64,000 nt of DNA from Ascarosepion bandense (GCA_037127315.1 JBBBDQ010001936.1:352501-416500); one strand, 5' to 3'; counted from the stretch's first letter, positions 20,294 to 29,701 are shown. Numbers and translations: made by a program. The notes: generated by a model from the letters alone, not told the origin.

Positions 20294-21262
20294 TCTCTTT
20301 GTTCTTTTCTGTTTCCGTCTTTCTGTTTACCCTATTCCTTTTCTCTACTATTTTCCTCTCTTTATTCTTTATTCTTTCTCGCATTTTCCCCCTTTTTTTC
20401 TATTTCCGTTTCTCAATCTTTTCTCCTGTATTTCCTTACTCTTCCTTCTCCTTTTCTATTCTTAAATTTGTCTCTTCCGTCTCTTATTCTACTATCGAAC
20501 TCTTACGTCTCTCTCTCTCTCCCTCTCTCTCTTCCTTTTCACTTATTTTCATACTCGTTTAACTGTATATTTTTTCTTTCATTCTCCCTTTTCCCTTTGT
20601 TTCTATATGTTTCCGTCTTTCTATCTACCCTATTCCTTTTCTCTACCACCCCCACTCTTTTTCTTTATTCTTTCTCTCATTTTCCCCCTTTCTTTTTTAA
20701 TTTCCGTTTCTCAATCATTTCTCCTGTATTTCCTTACTCTTCCTTCTCCTCCTCTTCTTTCCTATTTTTAAACTTGTCTCTTCCGTCTCTTATTCTACTA
20801 TTGAACTCTTACGTTTCTCTCCGAATTCTCTCTCTCTCTCTCTCTCTCACTCTCTCTCTCAATCTGTGTCTTTCTTCCTTTTCCCTTATTTTTATATTCG
20901 TTTAACTGTATAAATTTGTCTTTCTCTCTCCCTTTTCCCTTTGTTTTTATGTCTCCCTTTCTATCTACCCTATTTATTTTCTCTACCAGCTCCTTTCTTT
21001 ATTCCTATCAATTTTTTTCTTTCTTTCATTTTTTTATTTATTTTTTTATTTTCATTTCTCAATCTTTTCTCGTTTGTTCCCTTTACTCTTCTTTCTTCTC
21101 TCCTTTTGTTCTACTTTTAAATTTGTCTCTTGCGTCTCTTATTCTACTATCGAACTCTTACTTTTCTCTCCCACCCCTCTCTCTCTATCTCTCTCTCTTT
21201 CTTTTCCCTTATTTTCATACTCGTTTAACTGTATTTTTTTTTCTTTATCACTCTTCCCACTT
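19720..21262. repeat. Polypyrimidine tract with ~330-bp tandem units
   Basis: About 1.5 kb in which the plus strand is almost all C and T. From about 20290 it is built of three ~320-345-bp units. Landmarks repeat in order: 'cgtttaactgta' at about 20556, 20899 and 21222, and 'tctcttattctacta' at about 20480, 20787 and 21136. The long frames rich in Ser, Phe and Leu across it follow from the base composition and are not gene evidence. Confidence 0.9.
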
Positions 21263-21600
21263 TACTTTATGCGATGGTTCGCCTCTAACTCTTTCGCTTT
21301 TCAACTATGCCGGTTACCCTGGTGACAGACATCGTCCTGTTGATTCTGTAACTAATTTCAATTCAAACATCATCTACCAGTGAGTTTTCTCTCCAGCCGA
21401 TTTCTTGCTTGTACCAACAATGACTTTATATATCGATGACCTTTTACTTCTATGTCGACAATGTTTCTGATATTTCGGATTTAAATTCTTCTTTGTCCGT
21501 TTCTTCTTTTACCGATGTTAACTATTCCGGCGACAAAAACACACATGAAAAGAATGGGATTCATCAAATTTAGACAACGCCGACTCGCTGTCTGTCTTTT
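21263..21600. other. Unassigned sequence after the pyrimidine tract
   Basis: Normal base composition returns. A frame across 21290-21383 ends near a donor-like 'gtgagt' at 21380, but there is no acceptor AG in the right place and no recognisable domain, so I do not call an exon. Confidence 0.4.
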
Positions 21601-21601
21601 T

Positions 21602-21644
21602 TGCGCATGCGCGGAGCTAAGTTCGGCTTATGTAATATATAAAG
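21602..21644 (+). promoter_or_regulatory. NRF1-like palindrome plus TATA box
   Basis: TGCGCATGCGCGG at 21602-21614 is a perfect match to the palindromic NRF1 site (YGCGCAYGCGCR), and TATATAAAG lies at 21636-21644. The order and distance suit a pol II core promoter reading to the right, with a start about 25-30 bases after the TATA box. No gene is recognised downstream, so the role is unknown. Confidence 0.45.
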
Positions 21645-22054
21645 TAAATCTTTAAATCTTTGTCAAAGCGGCATTTTCTTTCTGTTCAATTTTTTCTTTC
21701 TTCCATTTTCTGGATTCAGTCTTTTAACAGAGGGGAGCAAAGTTTCAGCTGGCTTCCTGCGAAAATAAAACCTTCTTCAGGTCTATATAGAGCTTAATAT
21801 ATTGTTATTTTGTAAATCCTCTGAAAGATCGATATTTCGGCGAGCAGTAAATGGTCGATATTACTTTATTTACTTCTTTACATCTGCCGGCAAAAATGAC
21901 AGCACATTTTGTTAATTCTGTTCAATAAGCGTAGTGATACTGATAATAGTAAAGTGTAAGCACTTCCGGTCCCACTAGGAAACGTTGGGAGCAAAACAGA
22001 TCGGACGGGATTTTGAATAAAATGATGGCTGATTTTGGCATGTCTCGTGTAATC
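21645..22054. other. No gene seen downstream of the promoter-like site
   Basis: Contains no long frame and no known repeat up to the LTR-like element K2 at 22055. Confidence 0.45.
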
Positions 22055-22734
22055 TGTAGCGGATAAGAAATTAATTAAAACCAACCTCCTTCTTCATTTT
22101 TACAAAAATTCACAACGATGTGTGAAATCCTGGTTTTCCAAAACAGAAAAAGGATTGGCCATGTGCTCAACAAAAAAGCCGAAACTAGATTTCGCAAATA
22201 GGTGTTAAAATGATTTTTGACGAATGGGAGCGACTTGCATGATCCAAAAGGACTTTGCGAGTAAGTGAAAAATCTAGATTACAATAAAAGGACTTCAACG
22301 TCAGTCGAGTCAGTCAGATGAAAACAGCGAGACATATAAACCTAAAACGTAACTACAACCGACTCGGACATTGTACTCATTCTCTTTCTCCTTATCTCTT
22401 TCAACAATTACTACTACAAACAATTTCTTCAACTCTCCATACCCTTAACTCAACTTTATCATTGAACACGAACTCTACTCATAATTGCACATTAACTCCT
22501 ACAACTTATGTTAGTCTTTCCCTTGAATAAATTTCTATATTAAAATGCAAATTGTATATTTTATTCTTCTTACTCTACTCCACACAATTCCACATATTCC
22601 AACCTGCCGACAACCAACCTTCTGATGATTATAACTCTGCATAAAACTTGTAAGCTGTAGGGAGTTCGGTTAAGTCTGACACAAGGCCGAATCAAAGAAA
22701 CATTAACCAGCTCCCTACGCTACAAATCTTCATG
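22055..22734 (+). mobile_element. LTR-like insertion K2 (candidate solo LTR)
   Basis: Second copy of the element at 6155-7061. It starts TGTAG, ends CTACA, and is flanked by AATC on both sides (22051-22054 and 22735-22738). Shared blocks include 'ggataagaaatta', 'acaaaaattcacaa', 'cagtcagatg' and 'tgtagggagtt'. A TATA-like 'acatataaacc' lies near 22332. No coding sequence. Confidence 0.65.
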
Positions 22735-23061
22735 TTTCTTTAAGTTTTAGCAGCCAGTTACATATAGTTCTGTTGTCCAAAAAGAGAAATTAAAATCGTC
22801 AGTAGATAGCATTCATTTCTTAAAGGAATTTGGCATTATTAAATTTAGAAAAAAAAGTTCGTTTCATTTACTTTAGATGAAATATCGTGTAAATTTGGCA
22901 ACTTGTAATGTTCCATTTGTCAGTGTAATATTTAGTTTCTTCAGATAAACTCATTAGATTAATTGATTCATTTCGTACTGTTCTTACCGATTAAAAGTTA
23001 TTTAAAGCCTGAGAATATTTTTAGATTGAAAGATCGTTTTTTTTAGTTGCTAATGGTTCAC
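22735..23061. other. No gene seen
   Basis: AT-rich with no identified repeat. It supplies the target ATGGTTCAC for the composite SINE that follows. Confidence 0.5.
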
Positions 23062-23681
23062 TGCGTTGTGGTGCAGGATGTGCGTTTCATTGCAGAGGAT
23101 ATCGACTCGGAACAACAAAGCGGCGTGCCGAGTTCAAATCCCTGTTAAATTTTTTTGTATTCACTTACGCAAATATACCCTTGCGAAAGGTATTAATCCG
23201 TATCTTCTCTCCAGTTATGGGTTAAATAATAAGACAGATTAGGTTCTATAGACTTGGCTAGCAACCAGTCTACCTCAGAAAGCAAAGGCGACCTACTGTA
23301 GTATAATGTTTGACCCAGTCAGTCATGTCTCGAAAGAGACATGATCGCTCAAAGCGTGTATTACGTATGGCATTTAACTGACTGACTGATTATAACAGTT
23401 GGAAAAATAATTAAAATTTGTCCTGAGCATAAATGAGGGATATGTTTTCTATTGTAATGAAGTAATAAACCGAGCCCCCACTAATACAATAATGTAATAT
23501 AATCTATCTCTTCCCCCTCTAGGTTTGAGTCAAATAACAGGACAGATTGGGTTCTATAGCCTTGGTCGACAGCCAGTCTACCGCTGAAAGCAATGGTAAC
23601 CTACTGCGGGATAATCTTCTGCCCAGTCAGTCATGTCTCGAAAGAGACATGTATTATTTATGCCACTTAACTGACTGATTG
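23062..23681 (+). mobile_element. Composite SINE: SINE plus one repeated tail module
   Basis: 23062-23390 is a SINE with a partly duplicated head. After its 3' end comes a ~120-bp spacer ('cagttggaaaaata...tctattgtaatgaagtaata') and then the SINE's 3' half again, ending at 23681. Direct repeats flank the whole (ATGGTTCAC 23053-23061, ATGGTTTAC 23682-23690, one difference), so it inserted as a unit. Both hairpins have a reversed loop (GAAA instead of TTTC). Confidence 0.88.
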
Positions 23682-23714
23682 ATGGTTTACAGAGATAAAT
23701 CTTACTAATTAGCA

Positions 23715-23867
23715 CATAGTCTGCAGGAAAAGAGGTTGAATCATACCTTTCCTAAAGGTATTTTTGCGTAAGTGAATATAACGAACCCGACTGGAATTGG
23801 AACTCGGCTTTACAATGAAAGATTCCGAGCCATTAACCATTACACCTCCCACGCATCCAAGCTTAAT
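23715..23867 (-). mobile_element. SINE head joined to 5S-derived sequence
   Basis: On the minus strand this is a diverged tRNA-derived SINE: 'ggtgtaatggttaatggctc' (A-box-like), 'gccgagttccaattccag' (B-box-like), the 'tattcacttacgc' block and 'tacctttaggaaaggtat'. It breaks off before the 3' half. It begins right where the 5S-like block ends. Confidence 0.75.
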
Positions 23868-23973
23868 GCACCTGTTTTTGTCATACAGTCACCCATCTAA
23901 GTACTGACCAGGTTTGATATTACTTAACTTCGTAGTCATTCGGAAACTGGTGTTTCTACGTAATAGAGCCACT
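23868..23973 (-). pseudogene. 5S-rRNA-derived sequence, nearly full length
   Basis: On the minus strand the order matches 5S rRNA: a 'gaaacaccagtt' block, 'tacgaagttaag' (A-box region), 'cctggtcagtacttagatgg' (intermediate element and start of C box), 'gtgac', and an 'aggtg' near the end. Divergence in the middle and end rules out a working gene. The internal pol III promoter of 5S is partly preserved, and a tRNA-derived SINE head follows directly. Confidence 0.8.
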
Positions 23974-24092
23974 AAATTAACAGAGAAGCTTTTCACACGT
24001 AGGTCTTTATAAAAAAATGTACGAATGGGGCCGTGTCATCAAGCATGACGGCAAAATATTTATATCGATATGTCGTCTAAAATGACGGTAAC

Positions 24093-24375
24093 TGTTGTGG
24101 AGTAGTTTTCGCACTGAAGGTTATAATCGTGCTATATCGGTTACTAATCGACTTAGCGCACTCAAAATGTTAAAAACTTGATAACCTTCCACTGAAAGCT
24201 GACTCCTTAGTATTCGGCTAACTGCCGAACTAATACCAACTGCCTAGTACTTCTACTGACCTCCAATAGAACTCTAAAGAACTGCTAAGAACTTCTCCAG
24301 AACTTCCTGCTAACTCTTATTAATATAGATGGGAGAATCCATTATCTGAGGAATAGGTGTGTTTCCCCCATAACA
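24093..24375 (+). mobile_element. LTR-like element D1 (candidate solo LTR)
   Basis: 283 bp from TGTTGTGGAGTAG to CCATAACA, matching 29987-30277 along its whole length with perhaps 85% identity by eye. Ends are TG..CA with TGTT/AACA inverted bases. The flanks (gtaac/gtagt) match only in part. No coding content. Confidence 0.6.
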
Positions 24376-24421
24376 GTAGTATATATATTGATATACCTAC
24401 TATTGAGTATCTTACATCAAG

Positions 24422-24847
24422 TAATGGCAGAAATTAATGGCAACCTACAGCGAGAAAATCTTCTGCCCAGTCAGTCATGTCTTTTTCGAGATATGATCAC
24501 TCAAGCGTGTATCACGTATGGCACTTAACTGACAGACTGAATATGATAGTTGGAAATAAGATTAAGGTTTCTACTGGACATAAAGTGGGGGATATATTTT
24601 CTATTGTTACGTAGTAATAAACCGATCCCCCCTACTTACTACTTAATAATATGATACATTTCTTAACTCTCTAGCTATGAGTAAAATAATAGAACATATT
24701 GGGTTCTATAGCCTTGACTGGCAATTTTTCTACCGCAGAAAGCAACGACAACCTACTGTGGGATAATTTTCTGCCCAGTCAGTCATTTCTCGGAAGAGAC
24801 ATGATCATCCAAACGTGTATCACGTATGGCAATTAACGGACTGACTG
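24422..24847 (+). mobile_element. 5'-truncated composite SINE with repeated tail module
   Basis: Starts inside the 'cagaaa.caatggcaacctac' block, runs to the SINE end, then has spacer and second SINE 3' half as in the 23062 copy. Flanks ACATCAAG (24414-24421) and ACATTAAG (24848-24855) are a target duplication with one difference. The second hairpin has a GGAA loop, a variant of the reversed type; the first has the usual orientation. Confidence 0.85.
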
Positions 24848-24924
24848 ACATTAAGACAAAAGAAAAAACAAAATAATCCAAACCTCTGAGTGTGAGAAAA
24901 AATAACAGATATTTTCTAAAATAT

Positions 24925-25012
24925 CCAAGTGAATACAGAACGAAGAAAATATTAACAACGTTCAACACATTAATTTAAAACGGGAGCTCAATATAGAAAT
25001 AGAGCTCCCGTT
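24925..25012 (+). repeat. Short repeat ending in a gagctcaatat/agagctcc hairpin
   Basis: 'cagaacgaagaaaatattaa' to 'cgggagctc' parallels 2045-2110. The end folds: 'acgggagctc' pairs with 'gagctcccgt'. Confidence 0.65.
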
Positions 25013-25194
25013 TTCCTCTTTTTGGTCTTTATATCCTCAATGTGTCTTTTACAATCCCCCATTCTGGTTTCTCATTTTCCCTACCCCCCTTTACCTCGCA
25101 CAAAAAATTTACCAATATAAGGAAGCGAATTTTCTATCTTCCTTCAAAAAAATAGCGTTTACTACCTAATGAGATATTGTCCTTTCAATGTCGA

Positions 25195-25248
25195 AACAAA
25201 ATGCACACTTTGTAGTAGATTGTAATTTGTACATGTTCTAAATTATAA
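25195..25248 (+). repeat. Fragment of the foldback family
   Basis: 'tgtcgaaacaaaatgcacac', then 'tttgtagtag' and 'gtacatgttcta', matching arms of the elements near 0.5 and 2.2 kb. Confidence 0.6.
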
Positions 25249-25384
25249 TCTAAACTTATTTATAAATGGAACTTTGTCTTTGTGTGTATGTGTGTGTGTC
25301 TATGTGTGTGTGTCCGTTACCTATAGACTCCGAAACGGCTGAACCGATTTTCTTGAAAATTTACACAGTTGTACTATAACCGTC
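25249..25384 (+). mobile_element. Helitron-like 5' end fragment
   Basis: Starts TCTAAACTTATTTATAAATG and includes 'ccgttacctatagactccga' and 'gattttcttgaaaattta'; broken after 'tgtactataa'. The remainder is absent. Confidence 0.85.
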
Positions 25385-25815
25385 TTCTTCGTTCCCGTTC
25401 TTGCATTGTTATCTCTCCTTAATAATGTTTTCTTTTTCTCATATTTTCTCATCATCTCTCACACGCAAGTAACGCCTAGCGTCTTAGTGGCTATATTGCC
25501 TTGCTTGGCATGAAAAGATTTCAAGAAAATGTTTTTAAATGAGAGTCTTTAAGTACTATATTTTATCCAGCAATTATAATAGTATCGAGTCATTTGATGT
25601 GATCGATTCATTACTTAATCCCAACAGAAAATATAGATCCACTTCTGCGCCATTGAGGTATTGTTTTTCTACTGTTGATCGAAACTTTACAGGTTATTTA
25701 ACGCCATAAACATCTTTATTGGGTTGTAAGTAATTTTATTTTAAGTTAATAATTGTTTACTGATACAAGTCGTACTAATTAACCCATAGGTGAGAGAATG
25801 TTTGAATTTTTTTTT
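25385..25815. other. No gene seen
   Basis: Mixed sequence, including a 'cttgcttgg' block at 25500 that may be a trace of a LINE tail, and 'ggttatttaacgcc' at 25693, also found near 5.0 and 30.8 kb. Confidence 0.45.
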
Positions 25816-26204
25816 TAAATCGTGTGGCCCTAAGCTAAGCATGTTACTACCACTGTTGTGCGGGGGGGTTACATAGGAGGAATGTTATGAGAAAAAGTGA
25901 CAGGTTACAGGGGGTGTCAGGAAGAGAGTGTGAGAAGTAAGAGAATACTGATGAGAGTGGTGTGGATGGAGAAAAAAGCATGAGAGAGAGGATGTAAACT
26001 AAGGAGGACAGGGGATGACTATTGACTTTACATTTGAATTCTTGAAGATTGTAACTGTCGGGAAAGCAAGTATGCGGAAGGGAATTCCACAGGCGGAAAG
26101 TGCGAGAAAAGAAGCTGGTGGAGTAGAATTTGCGTTTATCGGTTTCACAGGAAAAGGGTGGGACCTTGTTTCTAATCTTGTGACTCGAGGAAATTCTACC
26201 TCCC
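25816..26204 (-). mobile_element. CR1/Jockey-like LINE 3' end, head-to-head partner
   Basis: The minus strand reads 'RKFYSTSFFSRTFRLWNSLPHTCFPDSYNLQEFKCKVNSH', then the pyrimidine-rich 3' UTR to the A-tail equivalent at 25809-25817. Only the last part of ORF2 is present. Its 5' edge meets the next LINE at about 26205, with tails pointing outward. Confidence 0.87.
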
Positions 26205-27022
26205 GTTAGCATGGGACAGGCTTGCCTCCCAGAGAGTAAAACACTACGCCTCCTTGGCCTTACACTCTCGGCGGACCTCAAACGGAATGACTATATCGAA
26301 TCCATTGCTAAATCCGATGCTATGAAAGTCGGTTCTCTGTGCAGGGCCCGGAAGTTTTTCCCGTCTGAATCTATACTGCACATATATAAATCTACTATCC
26401 GTCCATGTATTGAATACTGCTGCCACATCTGGTCGGGTGCCCCTGCTACTCTCCTCGGGCTTCTTGACAAAATACAACGGAGAATCTGTAACGTGATCGA
26501 TACTGACTTGGCTGACCAGCTGCAACCACTCATTCACCGGCGTAACGTGGCTTCACTGTGCCTCTTCTATAAGTACTTTCATGGCCCCTGCTCCGATGAA
26601 CTTAGATCATTGTTGCCGCCTAGGTACGAATTTACACGAGATACTAGATTAGCAACTAGGTCCCACATTTTACAGTGAAACAGATAAGATGTAACCGTAA
26701 TTTCTACTCCAACGGCTTCTTTTCTCGCGCTTCCCGCTTGTGGAATTCCTTTCCACATGCCTGCTTGCCCGACAACTACAATCTCCAGGAGTTTAAATGT
26801 AAGGTCAATAGACACCTCCTATCACACAAACTTGCATCTATTCTCTCAAACACTTTCACCATCTACCTAACCCTCACTCTCGGTATCCTTACCCGTCTAT
26901 CACCCTCCTTCTGACATTTCCTATATCTAACCATCCTTTCTCATCACTTCTCTCCTATGAAACCCCCTGCGCAATGGTGGCAGTGGAATGCCTTGCTCGG
27001 GGTGAAACGATTTTAAAAAAAA
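26205..27022 (+). mobile_element. CR1/Jockey-like LINE, best-preserved 3' region
   Basis: 26211-26678 is open for 155 codons: 'LRLLGLTLSADLKRNDYIESIAK', 'FFPSESILHIYKSTIRPCIEY', 'LLGLLDKIQRRICNVI', 'RRNVASLCLFYKYFHG', 'DTRLATRS'. A frameshift then moves the 'FYSNGFFSRASRLWNSFPHACLP' end to another frame (26675-26914). The 3' UTR ends with 'ccccctgcgcaatggtggc', 'gccttgctcggggtgaaac' and an A-run at 27014-27021. RT proper is lost. Jockey/CR1 assignment is by resemblance. Confidence 0.9.
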
Positions 27023-27174
27023 GTATTGATAACTTTTTCGTAAGGGATTATAACAGATCCAATGAGAATTACAACTCCGTCCGCCGATTGATAATTCCGA
27101 TCCATTATCCATTACATCTGTTACTTGATAACGGTACGATGCTAAATTTTTTCCGTTTTAAAAAGAAACCCAAC

Positions 27175-27361
27175 GAGTTACATTTGAAATCATCTTTGAA
27201 AAGTTAGATATCGGCTTATCTGGAAAGAAACAAGGCAGAGTTTAGATTCATGCCTGTATAATTTCACAGCTCTAGCATTAGTCCTTCATATTGTCATCTT
27301 ATAAACTTCTCAGCACCCCCTGGTGGTTACATTTGAAATCGTCTTTGAATTTCAGATATCA
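27175..27361 (+). repeat. Repeat with 'gttacatttgaaatc' start, broken by LINE tails
   Basis: 'acatttgaaatcatctttga' recurs at 27325 and 28239, about 150 bp and 910 bp on. A 40-bp block at 27322-27361 and its near copy at 28236-28275 flank the two LINE tails, so the LINE sequence sits inside this repeat or between its units. Confidence 0.65.
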
Positions 27362-27540
27362 GGGTTTTTTTTTTAGTTTTTTTCTTTCTTTTTATAATCA
27401 TATCGCCCCAAGCAAGTCATTTTACTGCCAGTTTTGCAGGGGGTTACATAGGAGAAAAGTTATGTGAAAGAGCGACAGGTCGTAGGGGGTGTCAGGAAGT
27501 GGCCAAGAGAAGGATGACTCTTGCCAGAAAGTGAGGGATC
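27362..27540 (-). mobile_element. CR1/Jockey-like LINE tail (short)
   Basis: Minus-strand 3' UTR only: T-run, 'cgccccaagcaagtcatttt', 'gggggttacata', then the G/A-rich complement of the pyrimidine UTR. It is in near-tandem with the next copy and shares even the T-rich 'tttttttctttctttttata'. Confidence 0.8.
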
Positions 27541-27610
27541 AGTATATATATTTATTGTAATGTAAAATACTTTATATCCACATTACAATAGTATTGAATT
27601 TCATTTATAA

Positions 27611-28238
27611 TATTTTTTTTTAGTTTTTTTTCTTTCTTTTTATAATCATATCGCCACAAGCAAGGCATTTTACTGCCACTGTTTTGTAGGGGGTTACATA
27701 GGTGGAAAGTTATGAAAAAGAGTGACAGGTTATAAGGGGTGTCAGGAAGTGGGTAAAAGAAGGATGAGAATACTGATGAGAGTGTAGTGGACGGAGAAAG
27801 GAGCATGAGTGAGAGAGAGAGGATGCAAGTTAGTGAGATAGGAGATGACTATTGACTTTACATTTGAATTCTTGGAGATTGTAGCCGTCGGGAAAGCAAG
27901 TAAATGGAAGGGAATTCCACAGGCGGGAAGTGCGAGAAAAGAAGCTGATGAAGTAGAATTTGCGTTTACAATTTATTGGTTTCATTGTAAAAGAGTGGGA
28001 CCTAGTTGCTCATCTTGTTGCTCGAGTACATTTATATATAATGAGCACCAGTGAGCTAAGTTTATTGAAACAGAAGCTGTGAAAGTATTTGTAGAAAAAA
28101 CACAGGGAAGCCACATTGTATCAGTGAGAAAGTGACTGTGTCCGAGCTGCCAAGTAGGGATCTATCACATTACAGATTCTCTGTTGGATTTTGTCAAGGA
28201 CACCTAGGTGGATAGCAGGTGCACCCGACCAGATATGG
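27611..28238 (-). mobile_element. CR1/Jockey-like LINE, end of ORF2 plus 3' UTR
   Basis: Minus strand: from 'HPGxSGAPAIHLGVLDKIQQRICN' region at about 28230 through 'CVFSTNTFTASVSIN', 'RKFYFISFFSRTSRLWNSLP' and 'NLQEFKCKVNSH' to the tail at 27611. Several frameshifts. Repeats the 3' UTR of the short copy just before it. Confidence 0.85.
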
Positions 28239-28518
28239 TTACATTTGAAATCTTCTTTGAACTTCAGATGTCAGGTAACCTAGAAAGAAACAATGCAGCT
28301 AATATCAACAGCCTAGTAGTTCTACTGAACTCCAACAGAATAAAAAGACTTAAGATTAATACATGCAAGATTTCACAGGTGAATCATCACTCCTTTATAT
28401 AGTCATCCTATGAACATTTCAGTCCAGCCTCATAGTTATTTTCAAGTCTTCTTTGAGCATGTTAGTTTACCTGGGAATATACAATTCATTTGTCTATATT
28501 TCTGAAATGAGGTAGTTT
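28239..28518 (+). repeat. Continuation of the 'gttacatttgaaatc' repeat
   Basis: Matches 27325 onward and then contains 'agcctagtagttctactgaa', a block also in the LTR-like D elements. Confidence 0.5.
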
Positions 28519-28958
28519 TTTTTACAGTATTTACATTATCGGACTATTGTCTTCATCTTTGTTCCCATTTGTACGGTCCAGCCTTCTTCGAACCGTACCC
28601 TTTATTACAAATACTGAGGTATATGAACTCTATTCATTGCCTAATGCTTCTTCTGGAATTCATGAGTTATCTCCGTCTAACCATTTAAGTTACTTGTTCA
28701 CCACTGCTGTAGCTTGGTACTGAAATCACAACTCTTTGGCTCAAGTTACACGAAATAACTAACATCTATATCCACTGGGCCATGTGTCCTTAAGGACAAG
28801 AACAACTGAATTTTAGTGGGGACTTATAAAACTAATGTCCAGTTCCCTTCTTTTACCAGAGTTCACATTGCAATTTTTTGATGTTTTCTCTAGAATGTTT
28901 TACCAGAGCTCACATTGAAGATAAGGACAATAGTCCGAATAATGTAAATACTGGAAAC
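28519..28958. mobile_element. MITE-like element with ~36-bp inverted ends
   Basis: Left end 'cagtatttacattatcggac' and right end 'ccgaataatgtaaatactg' are inverted repeats with a few differences, 440 bp apart overall. CAGT ends suit a Tc1/mariner-type MITE, but no clear TA duplication can be assigned. No coding capacity. Confidence 0.6.
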
Positions 28959-29109
28959 AATGATGTTATTAATAAGAAGGGTTAAAATTTATGCTTGCAA
29001 AATTTCACATTACTCCTTCAATCCAATTTTCATTCCAGCACATTTGATAACTTACTCAGTCACTTACTGCCCTCTACTTCTGTTTTGTACATGTTTGTTT
29101 TCCCATGGT

Positions 29110-29352
29110 TCAGTTAGTTAAGTGCCATACGTGATAGACGCTTGAGCGATCATGCCTCGAAAGAAACATGACATGGGTAGAAGATTTTCCCGCAGGAGGT
29201 TGCTATTACTTTCTGCAGTAGACCGTTTGCCAACAAAGGCTATAGAACCTAATCTTTCCTGCTATTTAACCCATAGCTTAAATAGAGACGGATTAATATC
29301 TTTACTAAAGGTATTTGTGCGTAAGTGAATGAAGGAGGAAGGAAATCAGCTA
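29110..29352 (-). mobile_element. SINE, 3' part, interrupted by a LINE tail
   Basis: Minus-strand SINE from tail to the 'gcgtaagtgaatg' block. The remainder of the SINE (head) resumes at 29655-29701, so the sequence in between is an insertion. Confidence 0.82.
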
Positions 29353-29654
29353 GACATCCAGGGGGAGAGCTCATCTGCGATGTCTTCTCTTCTCTACCTG
29401 GCTGGCGCAAAATTGTTGGAGGGCAGCTGAAGTCGTAGGCGACGACTATCAAGGATGATCTAGCAGCACTATCTGGCGTACAAGTAGTTGGTCTTAGACG
29501 ATGGAACCGCGATCAGCTCGCCATTTCGTGTGACCTGGCTCAGGATCGGCGATCGTGGGCTGCGATGGTCCGAGATGTATTTCGCGCTCTGGAGGAAACC
29601 GGCTCAACCCGATCAGTATGAATGTTGAAACAAGTGTAAGTAAAGTAAAGTAAA
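29353..29654 (+). mobile_element. 3' end of a different non-LTR element, TAAAG-type tail
   Basis: A higher-GC 300-bp block. One frame reads 'LAALSGVQVVGLRRWNRDQL' and 'LAQDRRSWAAMVRDVFRALE', then a stop and a tail of (TAAAG)n, the form of a LINE C-terminus ('DRxxWxxMVxxV'). It does not match the other two LINE families here. Only the tip is present. Confidence 0.6.
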
Positions 29655-29701
29655 GTAATTCGGTTCTCTGATTTCTCGTTCACTGCACCACAACGCACAT
29701 T
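29655..29701 (-). mobile_element. SINE head resuming after the insertion
   Basis: 'ttctcgttcactgcaccaca' and 'acgcacat' match the complement of the SINE head. Confidence 0.75.

Noticed and set aside
19856..21383. Several long frames (up to 161 codons) rich in Ser, Phe and Leu
   Set aside because: They lie in a polypyrimidine satellite where stop codons are rare on one strand; overlapping frames are open at once and no domain appears.
21290..21383. Possible host exon ending at a GTGAGT donor
   Set aside because: No usable acceptor upstream, no recognisable domain, and the frame emerges from the pyrimidine repeat.
25816..27022. Single LINE with 5' inversion by twin priming
   Set aside because: Both halves carry a 3' UTR and an A-tail at their outer ends, so two LINE ends are present.
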